From Pedobacter ghigonis (GTDB lineage Bacteria; Bacteroidota; Bacteroidia; Sphingobacteriales; Sphingobacteriaceae): a stretch of 64,000 nt of DNA. Positions 1-7,720 of this stretch are shown piece by piece. Under the pieces are notes generated by a model, which did no database searches, was not told the origin of the DNA, and was given only the letters and a program-made list of their open reading frames with translations. The DNA is taken from positions 1-64,000 of the forward strand of contig NZ_CAESCM010000021.1 of the NCBI RefSeq assembly GCF_903166585.1. The letters are read 5' to 3'. Position 1 is the first letter of the stretch; every line of letters begins with the position of its first letter. A program made the position numbers and the translations under genes.

Positions 1-127
1 GGTAATTATTACTATTGGAAAACGACACACCAAACGAAGTTATTCTGACAAACCGCCGTATACCGAACGGTACGTACGGTGGTGTGAGGAGACAGCAGGG
101 AAACTAATCCCCTGCTTCTTACTCGAT
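1..127 (+). mobile_element. group II intron, 3' end (domains V and VI), partial
   Basis: Only the 3' terminal part of the intron lies in the window. Positions 52-83 fold as domain V: a 9-bp lower helix (52-60 with 75-83), a two-base CG bulge (73-74), a 4-bp upper helix (61-64 with 69-72) and a GAAC loop. The catalytic triad is CGC (54-56), with the expected G-U wobble at 55/80. Positions 86-124 fold as domain VI: 86-91 with 118-124, then GCAGGG (95-100) with CCCTGC (110-115), leaving A121 bulged. A121 is seven bases from T127, the spacing expected for the lariat branch-point A, and the intron then ends in AT. The helices are seen directly; the assignment rests on established group II architecture. 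The maturase, if present, would lie upstream of the window. Confidence 0.85.
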
Positions 128-164
128 CACACATTTCCGATCCCTTTTTTTTAAACATCAAAAA

Positions 165-180
165 TTACACTTTGGTGTAA
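165..180. promoter_or_regulatory. perfect inverted repeat, possible operator
   Basis: TTACAC and GTGTAA flank a 4-base TTTG centre. This is a perfect 6-bp inverted repeat about 75 bases before the start of the 50-residue membrane protein gene and just after the intron end. It has the size of a binding site for a dimeric repressor, but no regulator in the window is tied to it. It could also be a small RNA hairpin. Confidence 0.35.
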
Positions 181-255
181 CCAGTATTTAAAATGCAATA
201 ATGAACTTTACACCCAATGCATAACGCATTTAAACTATTAAGATAAAACCTAAAT

Positions 256-408
256 ATGGAAATGAAAATGGTACTAACATTCACTTTGGCGATTGTGGCC
301 CTAATGGTTGGTGTGACCTTGTTTAAGCAATTTAATTTTCAAAACTTGAAATTTGAAAACCCTGCATTGACATTCATATATTCGATCATTTTTAGGGGAG
401 CTGTTTAA
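256..408 (+). CDS. small single-pass membrane protein, 50 residues
   Basis: ATG at 256, stop at 406-408. Residues 5-23 form a hydrophobic segment (VLTFTLAIVALMVGV) followed by a polar tail containing KQFNFQNLKFEN and a second fairly hydrophobic stretch ending at a stop. The reading frame is clean and the codon use resembles its neighbours. The family is not recognised. The gene lies between a group II intron end and another small membrane protein gene (479-730), so both may belong to a group of small envelope proteins. The C-terminus stops inside a hydrophobic stretch, so it could be a shortened copy of a longer protein. A chance ORF cannot be excluded. Confidence 0.5.
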   Translation: MEMKMVLTFTLAIVALMVGVTLFKQFNFQNLKFENPALTFIYSIIFRGAV

Positions 409-478
409 AGGCCGGCTCAAAATAAGTTTTGACTAATAATATAACAAACTGAATAACGTAAACACCAAAATATTAAGC

Positions 479-730
479 ATGGAACAAAAAGCACTTACCG
501 AGTTAACAGATGAAGAATTGCTGCAGGAAGCAAAAAAAATGAAATCAGCAGCAATCATGAATGGTTTCTTAATCGGATTTCTGATTGGCATTATATTTTA
601 CAGTATTATTAAAAACAGCTGGGGCTTTCTTACACTAATCCCTTTGATTTTTGCCTATAAACTCATTAATAATTCGAAGTATAAAAACGAAGAATTAAAA
701 AGTATTTTAAAGGCGCGGAATTTGAAATAA
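479..730 (+). CDS. small membrane protein, two TM segments
   Basis: 83 residues. The N-terminal 24 residues are charged and probably helical (TDEELLQEAKKMKS). Two hydrophobic segments follow, at about residues 27-44 and 48-62, and a basic tail ends in KARNLK. No enzymatic motif is seen. The hairpin topology, with both ends charged, suggests an inner-membrane protein with N- and C-termini on the same side. It is a hypothetical protein of a kind seen in Sphingobacteriaceae. The gene stands alone, with 290 bases before the sigma factor gene at 1021. Confidence 0.75.
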   Translation: MEQKALTELTDEELLQEAKKMKSAAIMNGFLIGFLIGIIFYSIIKNSWGFLTLIPLIFAYKLINNSKYKNEELKSILKARNLK

Positions 731-1020
731 GCAATAACCGCTGATAGTATCAGTACTTCATAGACTTAAAAGCCTTCTGTTATTCGACGCTTTTAATGAA
801 GTCTGTTCAATATACTGTGTCAAAACAGAAATTCTAAATTTATATAGAGCCTGCACATAAATCGTATAAATGATTTTTTAGTGTGTGTACAATTGGATGC
901 CCAATCCATTGATTACTTTATTGAAATACACCAAATAGGTGCAATAATTATGGTAAATATTACTATTTTTGATTGCTCTTCTACCTATCCCGGACTATTT
1001 GATGTTTTTTAATCCCTGAA

Positions 1021-1614
1021 ATGACCAATACTGGCATCTCATATACAACTTTAACGGACGATGATCTTTTAATTCATTTAAAAAATGATGATCATTCGGC
1101 TTTTACCGAGATATTTAACCGGTACAGCACTTTATTGTATGCACATGCTTTTAATAAGCTTCGGAACGAGAGCGATTCGAGAGATGTGGTTCAGGAAATG
1201 TTTATGAAAATCTGGCAAAAACGCCAAACTATCGAACAAGGGAATAATTTGTCTGGCTATTTGTTTATTGCCTTGCGCAATGGCATTTTCAATCTCATTA
1301 AACATAAGAATTTAGTAAGTGCATACGCCGGTAATTTTTCGAAGGCAAATGCCGATAGTGGAATTTACACCGATACGCTGGTTCGTGAAAAGCAGTTTGC
1401 AGCAATGATTGCGGCTGAAATTGCAAACCTTCCGCCGCGTATGAGGGCTGTTTTCGAATTGCGCAGAAACGAAAACCTATCCAATAAGGAAGTGGCGGTC
1501 CGTCTGGGCATCACCGAATCTACTGCTGCCGATCAAATGAAAAAGGCATTACGGATACTAAAAACCAAGATTGGATTGATCTTAATCGTTGTACATTACC
1601 TTAATGTAAAATAA
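1021..1614 (+). CDS. ECF RNA polymerase sigma factor (FecI-like)
   Basis: 197 residues, the usual length for the Bacteroidota ECF sigma factors that work with FecR. Region 2 spans about residues 28-95 (FTEIFNRYSTLLY, then DVVQEMFMKIWQKR, the -10 recognition helix). Region 4 spans about residues 130-185 (LPPRMRAVFELRR, then the helix-turn-helix NLSNKEVAVRLGITESTA). The C-terminal 15 residues are hydrophobic (IGLILIVVHYLNVK), a frequent feature of this family. It is followed by fecR-like 1681-2808 and an STN-bearing SusC gene. In the known FecI/FecR scheme this sigma factor is released when the outer membrane receptor binds its substrate and then transcribes the receptor operon. Confidence 0.95.
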   Translation: MTNTGISYTTLTDDDLLIHLKNDDHSAFTEIFNRYSTLLYAHAFNKLRNESDSRDVVQEMFMKIWQKRQTIEQGNNLSGYLFIALRNGIFNLIKHKNLVSAYAGNFSKANADSGIYTDTLVREKQFAAMIAAEIANLPPRMRAVFELRRNENLSNKEVAVRLGITESTAADQMKKALRILKTKIGLILIVVHYLNVK

Positions 1615-1680
1615 TTTTTAATTCTATATCCCCAATCTCTCTTTCACAATTGTATTACTTATATCAAGCTTAATACTCAA

Positions 1681-2808
1681 ATGGAAGAAGAAAAATTCAG
1701 ACGGATTTTAGATCGGTATATTGCAGGTGAAGCTACTCCTGAAGAGGAGGCATGGCTTGAGTCTGCCTATATTAATCTGAATAGCAAAGAACTTCCAGTA
1801 TATACCGAATCATTTTTAGCCGCAGAAACGCAGCAGATCTGGAAAACGGTGCAAGCCAATACCAAACCAGCCCGGAAAATAAAATTACAACCTTTGTTTT
1901 ATGCTGCAGCTGCACTAGTTGTGATTTCTTTAGCAGGTATTTTAATTTATAACCAAAATCATCCATCCTCGTATCTGGCAAGTCTTCCGCCAGCTAAAGA
2001 TATTAAGGCAGGTAAAGACCGCGCTATTCTGGTGCTGGATAACGGGAAACAAATCGACCTGGACCAAATTGATAATGGTCGTTTGGCTGATCAGGCCGGA
2101 GTTAAAATTTCAAAAACAGCCGATGGACAAATTGTTTATGAAATGCCCAATCAGGCAGTAGTTGATAATAAAATCGCACACAATACAATTCAAACGCCTG
2201 CCGGCGGTCAGTATCAGGTTAATTTGCCTGATGGAACCAGGGTATGGTTAAATGCATCATCATCAGTAACTTTTGCCACATCTTTTGCGGCAGAACGAAG
2301 GGTTAAACTTAAAGGTGAGGCTTATTTCGAAGTAAGTAAAATTTCTATGGGGGGCAGGAGGATACCCTTTATTGTAGAAACTGAAAATCAGAAAATTGAA
2401 GTATTGGGTACGCATTTCAATATAAATGCTTATGCCGATGAAATAGCAACGAAAACAACTTTGCTTGAAGGAAGTGTGAAGATTAACGATGCCCTGCTGC
2501 TAAAACCTGGTCAACAAGCCCGTGGAAACGGCGAGGCGGTAAAAGTTTTAAACGTAAATGCCGAGAATTTTATCGACTGGAAAAACGGTGATTTTATTTT
2601 AGAACATAATGATTTTAGGTCGGTTATGCGCAAAATTGCCCGCTGGTACGATGTGGAAGTTGTTTACAGTGATGATGCACCTAAAAAATTAAATCTTGGA
2701 GGGTGGATTTCAAGATCAAAAAATATTTCATCCGTTTTAGAAGTAATGGAAAAGACGGGAAAAGTTCACTTTAAAATTGAAGGAAGGAGGATCACGGTAA
2801 CCAGATAA
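1681..2808 (+). CDS. FecR-type anti-sigma factor with DUF4974
   Basis: 375 residues. The cytoplasmic N-terminus (1-70) carries an anti-sigma region with acidic EATPEEEAWLES. A single TM segment lies at about 72-90 (LFYAAAALVVISLAGILIY). The periplasmic FecR domain (about 165-265) contains TPAGGQYQVNLPDGTRVWLN and GEAYFEV. The C-terminal DUF4974 domain (about 300-375) ends in KIEGRRITVTR. It follows the sigma factor by 66 bases and precedes the SusC gene by 113 bases. Its inferred role is to hold the sigma factor at the inner membrane and to receive a signal from the STN domain of the SusC encoded at 2922. Confidence 0.95.
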   Translation: MEEEKFRRILDRYIAGEATPEEEAWLESAYINLNSKELPVYTESFLAAETQQIWKTVQANTKPARKIKLQPLFYAAAALVVISLAGILIYNQNHPSSYLASLPPAKDIKAGKDRAILVLDNGKQIDLDQIDNGRLADQAGVKISKTADGQIVYEMPNQAVVDNKIAHNTIQTPAGGQYQVNLPDGTRVWLNASSSVTFATSFAAERRVKLKGEAYFEVSKISMGGRRIPFIVETENQKIEVLGTHFNINAYADEIATKTTLLEGSVKINDALLLKPGQQARGNGEAVKVLNVNAENFIDWKNGDFILEHNDFRSVMRKIARWYDVEVVYSDDAPKKLNLGGWISRSKNISSVLEVMEKTGKVHFKIEGRRITVTR

Positions 2809-2837
2809 TATAATTATACGTGGCCCTAAAATAAAAA

Positions 2838-2873
2838 GCCAGAGGTGGTGGAACACCGCTGGCCAAAGTTTTT
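2838..2873 (+). terminator. hairpin between fecR and susC (terminator or attenuator)
   Basis: GCCAGaGGTG (2838-2847) pairs with CACCgCTGGC (2854-2863), with a 6-base loop. Five bases later comes TTTTT (2869-2873). The hairpin sits in the 113-base gap between the anti-sigma gene and the SusC gene. It may end the regulator transcript, so that SusC expression depends on its own sigma-factor-driven start. The T run is short and displaced, so partial termination or mRNA processing is equally possible. Confidence 0.45.
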
Positions 2874-2921
2874 AGCGCTAATAAATCAATCGACTGACTA
2901 TTCAACTTAAAAACCAAACAA

Positions 2922-5900
2922 ATGTACAAATTTTACCCAAACAAACTGGGTGGGCCTTCTGGCCATGTCCAAAAAATTCTGCTGATTATGCGTGTAACTA
3001 CGTTTCTATTATTGGCTGCAATGATGCAAGTAAGTGCAACAACGCTTGCTCAAAGGGTTACAATTAATCAAAAAAATGCAAATTTAACCGATGTATTCAA
3101 GGCCATAAGAACGCAAACCGGTTACGATTTTATATACGATCAGGATTTAATTTCTAAATCCATTCCGGTTAGCATTAACGTTACCAATACAACACTTGGC
3201 GAAGCCCTGAAACGTTGTTTGTCTAACCAATCGCTTACTTTCACCATTGAAAATAAAACGGTAATTATTCAGGAAAAAAGCTTTTTGGATAAGGTTACCG
3301 GTTATTTTGATAATATTACTGTTACTGGTACCGTGCTTGATGAAAGGGGGCAGCCGTTTCCGGGGGTGAGTGTAAAAGTAAAAGGCACGAATCGCTCAAC
3401 GGCTACAGGAAATAATGGTAAATTTTATATCTCGGCTAGCGATGAAAACCCGACGCTTATTTTATCATACGTTGGTTACAAAACCATAGAAGTTACAGCA
3501 ACGGCTACTTTAACGGTTAATATGGTGCTTGATCCGGCTAAGCTGGATGAAATAATGGTTATTGGCTACGGCACAACTACACGCAGGTTAAGCACAGGTT
3601 CGCAGGTTGGCATTAGTGCAAAAGATATCGAAAAGCAACCCGTTACCAACGTATTGCAGGCTTTGCAAGGCCGTATGGCTGGTGTAACCATTGTACAAAC
3701 CAATGGTTTACCGGGCGCAGGTATTAATGTTCAGATAAGAGGTGCAAATGCCATTGGCTTAAACGGTGTTAAGCCAAACCGTCCGCTTTACATTATCGAT
3801 GGTGTTCCGTACTTGTCTGAGCCAATTAATACAGCAGCTTTTGCCTCATCACAATCCGGAGCCGCATTACCCTCTGCAGAAGGCAATACAAGCCCGATGA
3901 ATACCATTAACCCATCCGATATCGAAAGTATTGAGGTTTTAAAAGATGCAGATGCAACAGCCATTTATGGTTCGAGAGGAGCAAATGGTGTGGTATTAAT
4001 TACCACCAAAAAAGGAAAACCCGGCAGAACAAAATTTAATGTCAATGCTTCAACGGGAGTATCAAATGTATCGCATTTTGTAGAAACGGTGGGCACTGAG
4101 CAATATCTGGCATTAAGAAGAAAAGCTTTTGCCAATAATACCACAAACCCGGCAACACCAACGGCAACTACCGCTCCCGATTTGCTGGTTTGGGACCAGA
4201 ATGGCTACACCGATTTTCAGCGTTATATGTTGGGCAATACAGCACATACAAACGATGTAACAGCCAGTTTATCGGGTGGGAATGAGTTAACGAACTTTTT
4301 CTTAAGTGGAACTTACCACAAAGAAGGAAATGTTTTTCCCGGCGATCAGGGGTATCAGCGTGGCGGTGGTAAGTTAAATTTAAACCACGCTTCGCTCGAT
4401 CAACGTTTCAATTTATCGCTAAGCGCCATTTATTCAACTGATAAAAATAACATTTCTACTACTGATTTAGCTACCTGGGCATATAGCCTGGCGCCAAATT
4501 TTCCCTTATATAAAGCAGACGGGAGCTTAAACTGGGATGGTTTTACCAATAATCCCCTGGGTTATTTAAGTCAATCGAATGATAACCGTACTTCGAACCT
4601 GTTAACCAATTTAGCTTTAAAATACAATGTATTAAAAGGTTTGGATATTAAGGCAAGCTTAGGTTACAGCAAAACGGATATGAACCAGGTGGTTACAAGG
4701 CCATTATCTTCGTTAAATCCGAATTTAAACCCAACATCGGGTACGGCAAATTACACGTATAATTATACCAATAACTACATCGTAGAACCCCAAATTACCT
4801 ATACCAATAAAATCTGGAAAGGTACATTGAATGCTTTGGTGGGTGGAACTTATCAGTTTAAACAATCCAAATTGCCTTACAGCACAAGTGCGTCGGGATT
4901 TACCTCTGATGATTTTTTAAGAACTGTTACCGCTGCCTCAATAGTAAGTACAACAAGCAGTTCTGTTGATTATAAATATGCATCGCTGTTTGGCAGGGCA
5001 AATTATAATGTGGCAGATAAGTATATCTTGAACGTTAATTTTAGAAGGGATGGTTCATCGCGGTTTGGGCCAAACAATAAATTCGGTAATTTCGGGTCAG
5101 TGGGCGGAGCATGGATCTTCTCAGAAGAAAAATTCTTGAAAGATAAATTCAGCTGGTTCAGTTTTGGTAAACTTCGTGGCAGTTACGGGGTTGTGGGTAG
5201 CGATGACATCGATAATTATGGCTATTTAGATACATACACAGCTTCAACTTATGTTTATGCAGGTTCAACGGGGTTAAATCCATCACGTTTGCCAAATCCT
5301 GATTACAAGTGGGAACAGACCAAAAAGCTGGATGTTGGCTTAGATTTGGCTTTTTTCAATGACCGTTTATCTTTAAGTGCTTCTTATTACCGCAACAGAA
5401 CAAGCAACCAGTTAATTAATTTAACAACCAGTGCGCAGGCAGGTTTTACCGGCTACCAAAGTAATTTGCCGGCAACGGTTCAGAACTCGGGCTGGGAAAT
5501 GGCTATAACAAGTACAAACATCAGAAATAAAGATTTTTCATGGAGCTCTTCATTTAATATCAGTCAAAACCACAATAAATTATTGTCGTTTCCTGATATC
5601 GAAAAATCATCCTACTTCGCTACTTATGTAGTTGGTAATCCGATTAGTTCCTACTATTTATATCAATATGCAGGCATAAATCCAGCAACCAACCTACCAT
5701 CGTTTACCGATTTTAATGGTGTTGGCGGTATCAATAGTCCAACAACAGGTTTTGCTGCAACAGGCCGTGGAGACCGTTATTATGCGGGCACTTCTTACCC
5801 TAAATTTTATGGTGGTTTAACCAACACTTTTAGTTATAAGAAATTAACACTTGATTTTACCTTCCAGTTTGTAAAACAACAGGGCAGAAGTTTACTGGCC

Positions 5901-6284
5901 TCGTCATTCTATCCTCCGGGGTATTTTAGCAATGCAGCCTTAAGTATAGTAAATGATTATCTGGCGCTGGGTTCTCAAGATTATTTGGTTTCTGCCGGTA
6001 CACGTGGTACTGCAGGTTCGGCAGCGTATTTGGCCTACAGCTATTATACTGGTTCGGATGCTTCGTTGGTTGATGCTTCATTTATCAGGTTAAAGAATGT
6101 AAGCTTATCTTATGTATTGCCAACTAAATGGATTTCTAAAACCAATGCGCCAAACATCAGGGTGTATGCACAGGGGCAGAATTTATTTACCATCACCAAT
6201 TATGAAGGGTTCGACCCTGAATCGCAAGGTGTAGCAACTCCGCCATTGCGCACTTTAATTGCTGGTTTACAGTTCACTTTTTAA
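2922..6284 (+). CDS. SusC/RagA-type TonB-dependent outer membrane receptor with STN domain
   Basis: 1120 residues. A long basic N-terminus precedes the signal peptide (hydrophobic core about 24-43, ending ATTLAQ). An STN secretin/TonB signalling domain follows at about 45-120 (LTDVFKAIRTQTGYDFIYD), then a carboxypeptidase-D-like domain at about 132-205 (VLDERGQPFPGVSVKVKGT). The plug is at about 220-350 (RGANAIGLNG, DADATAIYGSRGANGVVLITTKKG) and a 22-strand barrel ends in the C-terminal aromatic TLIAGLQFTF. STN domains are the part that contacts FecR, which matches the adjacent sigma/anti-sigma pair. It pairs with the SusD at 6297 to bring an oligomeric ligand across the outer membrane. The substrate is not evident, but the downstream protease makes peptides plausible. 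Confidence 0.95.
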   Translation: MYKFYPNKLGGPSGHVQKILLIMRVTTFLLLAAMMQVSATTLAQRVTINQKNANLTDVFKAIRTQTGYDFIYDQDLISKSIPVSINVTNTTLGEALKRCLSNQSLTFTIENKTVIIQEKSFLDKVTGYFDNITVTGTVLDERGQPFPGVSVKVKGTNRSTATGNNGKFYISASDENPTLILSYVGYKTIEVTATATLTVNMVLDPAKLDEIMVIGYGTTTRRLSTGSQVGISAKDIEKQPVTNVLQALQGRMAGVTIVQTNGLPGAGINVQIRGANAIGLNGVKPNRPLYIIDGVPYLSEPINTAAFASSQSGAALPSAEGNTSPMNTINPSDIESIEVLKDADATAIYGSRGANGVVLITTKKGKPGRTKFNVNASTGVSNVSHFVETVGTEQYLALRRKAFANNTTNPATPTATTAPDLLVWDQNGYTDFQRYMLGNTAHTNDVTASLSGGNELTNFFLSGTYHKEGNVFPGDQGYQRGGGKLNLNHASLDQRFNLSLSAIYSTDKNNISTTDLATWAYSLAPNFPLYKADGSLNWDGFTNNPLGYLSQSNDNRTSNLLTNLALKYNVLKGLDIKASLGYSKTDMNQVVTRPLSSLNPNLNPTSGTANYTYNYTNNYIVEPQITYTNKIWKGTLNALVGGTYQFKQSKLPYSTSASGFTSDDFLRTVTAASIVSTTSSSVDYKYASLFGRANYNVADKYILNVNFRRDGSSRFGPNNKFGNFGSVGGAWIFSEEKFLKDKFSWFSFGKLRGSYGVVGSDDIDNYGYLDTYTASTYVYAGSTGLNPSRLPNPDYKWEQTKKLDVGLDLAFFNDRLSLSASYYRNRTSNQLINLTTSAQAGFTGYQSNLPATVQNSGWEMAITSTNIRNKDFSWSSSFNISQNHNKLLSFPDIEKSSYFATYVVGNPISSYYLYQYAGINPATNLPSFTDFNGVGGINSPTTGFAATGRGDRYYAGTSYPKFYGGLTNTFSYKKLTLDFTFQFVKQQGRSLLASSFYPPGYFSNAALSIVNDYLALGSQDYLVSAGTRGTAGSAAYLAYSYYTGSDASLVDASFIRLKNVSLSYVLPTKWISKTNAPNIRVYAQGQNLFTITNYEGFDPESQGVATPPLRTLIAGLQFTF

Positions 6285-6296
6285 ATCCGAATCATC

Positions 6297-7712
6297 ATGT
6301 TAAAATCAAAATACAACATCATCATTTGCTCGCTGGTTTTCATCGCGATTGCCGGTGCAGGATGTAAAAAAATTATCGATATAGATGCACCTTTAAATCA
6401 GGTTACAACCGATTTGGTATTTGCATCAGACAAGCTGGCAACCAGTGCGCGGTCAGGTCTTTTTAGTAGTTTATCGCAAACCACAACCCAATCTACAAAC
6501 CTTACGGTTTACAGCTCGTTACAGGCTGATGATCTGCTGTATCTTTCTACGGTGGGCGGTTTGCAGGAATATAACAACAACAGTTACAATGCACTGAGTA
6601 CGGGGCAGGCAAGTATTTTTTCGGAGTGGTACGCGATCATTTACCGCGCAAATGCCATTATTAATGGTCTCGAAACCTCTACCGGAGCTTCGGACGCAAT
6701 TAAAAAGCAATATATAGCCGAGGCTAAGTTTGTAAGGGCTTACTGTTATTTTAACCTGGTTAATACCTTTGGCGATGTGCCTTTGGTTTTGGTTACCGAC
6801 CCAACAATCACTGCATTTCAGCCTAGAGAGGCTACTGCAAACATTTACACCAAAATTATTGCTGACCTTAGCGATGCAAAAGCGAACCTGTTAAACGATT
6901 ATTCGGCAACGGCAGGCGACCGCTTAGGTGTAAATAAATTTGTTGCTACCGCGCTTTTGGCAAGGGTATATCTGTTTACCGGTAATTATGCTGCGGCCGA
7001 AACCAATGCTTCGGAAGTAATTGCATCAGGTTTATACAGCCTGATTCCGAGGGCAACTATGGGCACAGGTTTATTTATCAAAAATAGCGCAGAAAGTATT
7101 TGGCAAATGTCGCCACCTGTAGTAGCAACGAACCAATATACAAACGAAGCGGCTACTTTTATTCCCAGTACTACAACAGCAGTAACCAGTTTTGTTTACC
7201 GCATCGATCCAAGGTTTACCGCTTTATTTGAAACAACAGATTTAAGGCGCATTAACTGGATGAACCACACTACACTTTCGGGTGCGGTTTACACGCTTCC
7301 TTTCAAATACAAGTATCGTACACAGGCTTTGGCGGTAACAGCTGGCGTTACCGAATTTCAAACTGTAATTAGATTGGCAGAAGTTTACCTGATCCGTGCA
7401 GAAGCAAGGGCAAGAATCGGAACAAATTTAACAGGAGCCCTGAGCGATTTGAATGCCATACAAACAAGAGCTGCGGCTACGTTAAGCACTTCTACTATTC
7501 CTGCTACCTTATTAAGTGATATTGCACTCGAAAACAGAAAGGAACTTTTTTGTGAGCAGGCTTTCCGCTGGTTCAATTTAAAACGTACAGGTGAAGCTGA
7601 TGCCGTTTTAAGTGCGATTAAGGCAGGTTATACACCCAAATCAAAACTCTTACCGCTTCCACAAGCGGCCCTCGACGCTAACTATACTTTAACTCAAAAC
7701 CCAGGTTACTAA
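6297..7712 (+). CDS. RagB/SusD-family surface lipoprotein
   Basis: 471 residues, starting 12 bases after the SusC gene. The signal peptide ends in a lipobox (IAIAGAGCKK, Cys22). SusD-type TPR helices follow (YAIIYRANAIINGLE; AKFVRAYCYFNLVNTFGDVPLV), the most typical motif of the family. The C-terminus has the usual ENRKELFCEQAFRWFNLKRT and ends in TLTQNPGY. The protein is inferred to be the lid of the SusC transporter on the cell surface and to bind the ligand. At 471 residues it is at the short end for the family. Confidence 0.95.
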   Translation: MLKSKYNIIICSLVFIAIAGAGCKKIIDIDAPLNQVTTDLVFASDKLATSARSGLFSSLSQTTTQSTNLTVYSSLQADDLLYLSTVGGLQEYNNNSYNALSTGQASIFSEWYAIIYRANAIINGLETSTGASDAIKKQYIAEAKFVRAYCYFNLVNTFGDVPLVLVTDPTITAFQPREATANIYTKIIADLSDAKANLLNDYSATAGDRLGVNKFVATALLARVYLFTGNYAAAETNASEVIASGLYSLIPRATMGTGLFIKNSAESIWQMSPPVVATNQYTNEAATFIPSTTTAVTSFVYRIDPRFTALFETTDLRRINWMNHTTLSGAVYTLPFKYKYRTQALAVTAGVTEFQTVIRLAEVYLIRAEARARIGTNLTGALSDLNAIQTRAAATLSTSTIPATLLSDIALENRKELFCEQAFRWFNLKRTGEADAVLSAIKAGYTPKSKLLPLPQAALDANYTLTQNPGY

Positions 7713-7720
7713 AAACACAA

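Noticed and set aside
1021-2808. Sigma/anti-sigma pair as regulator of the 40562 locus too
   Set aside because: Neither SusC of that locus has an STN domain, so the FecR signal route would be missing; the LacI-type sites are a better explanation.
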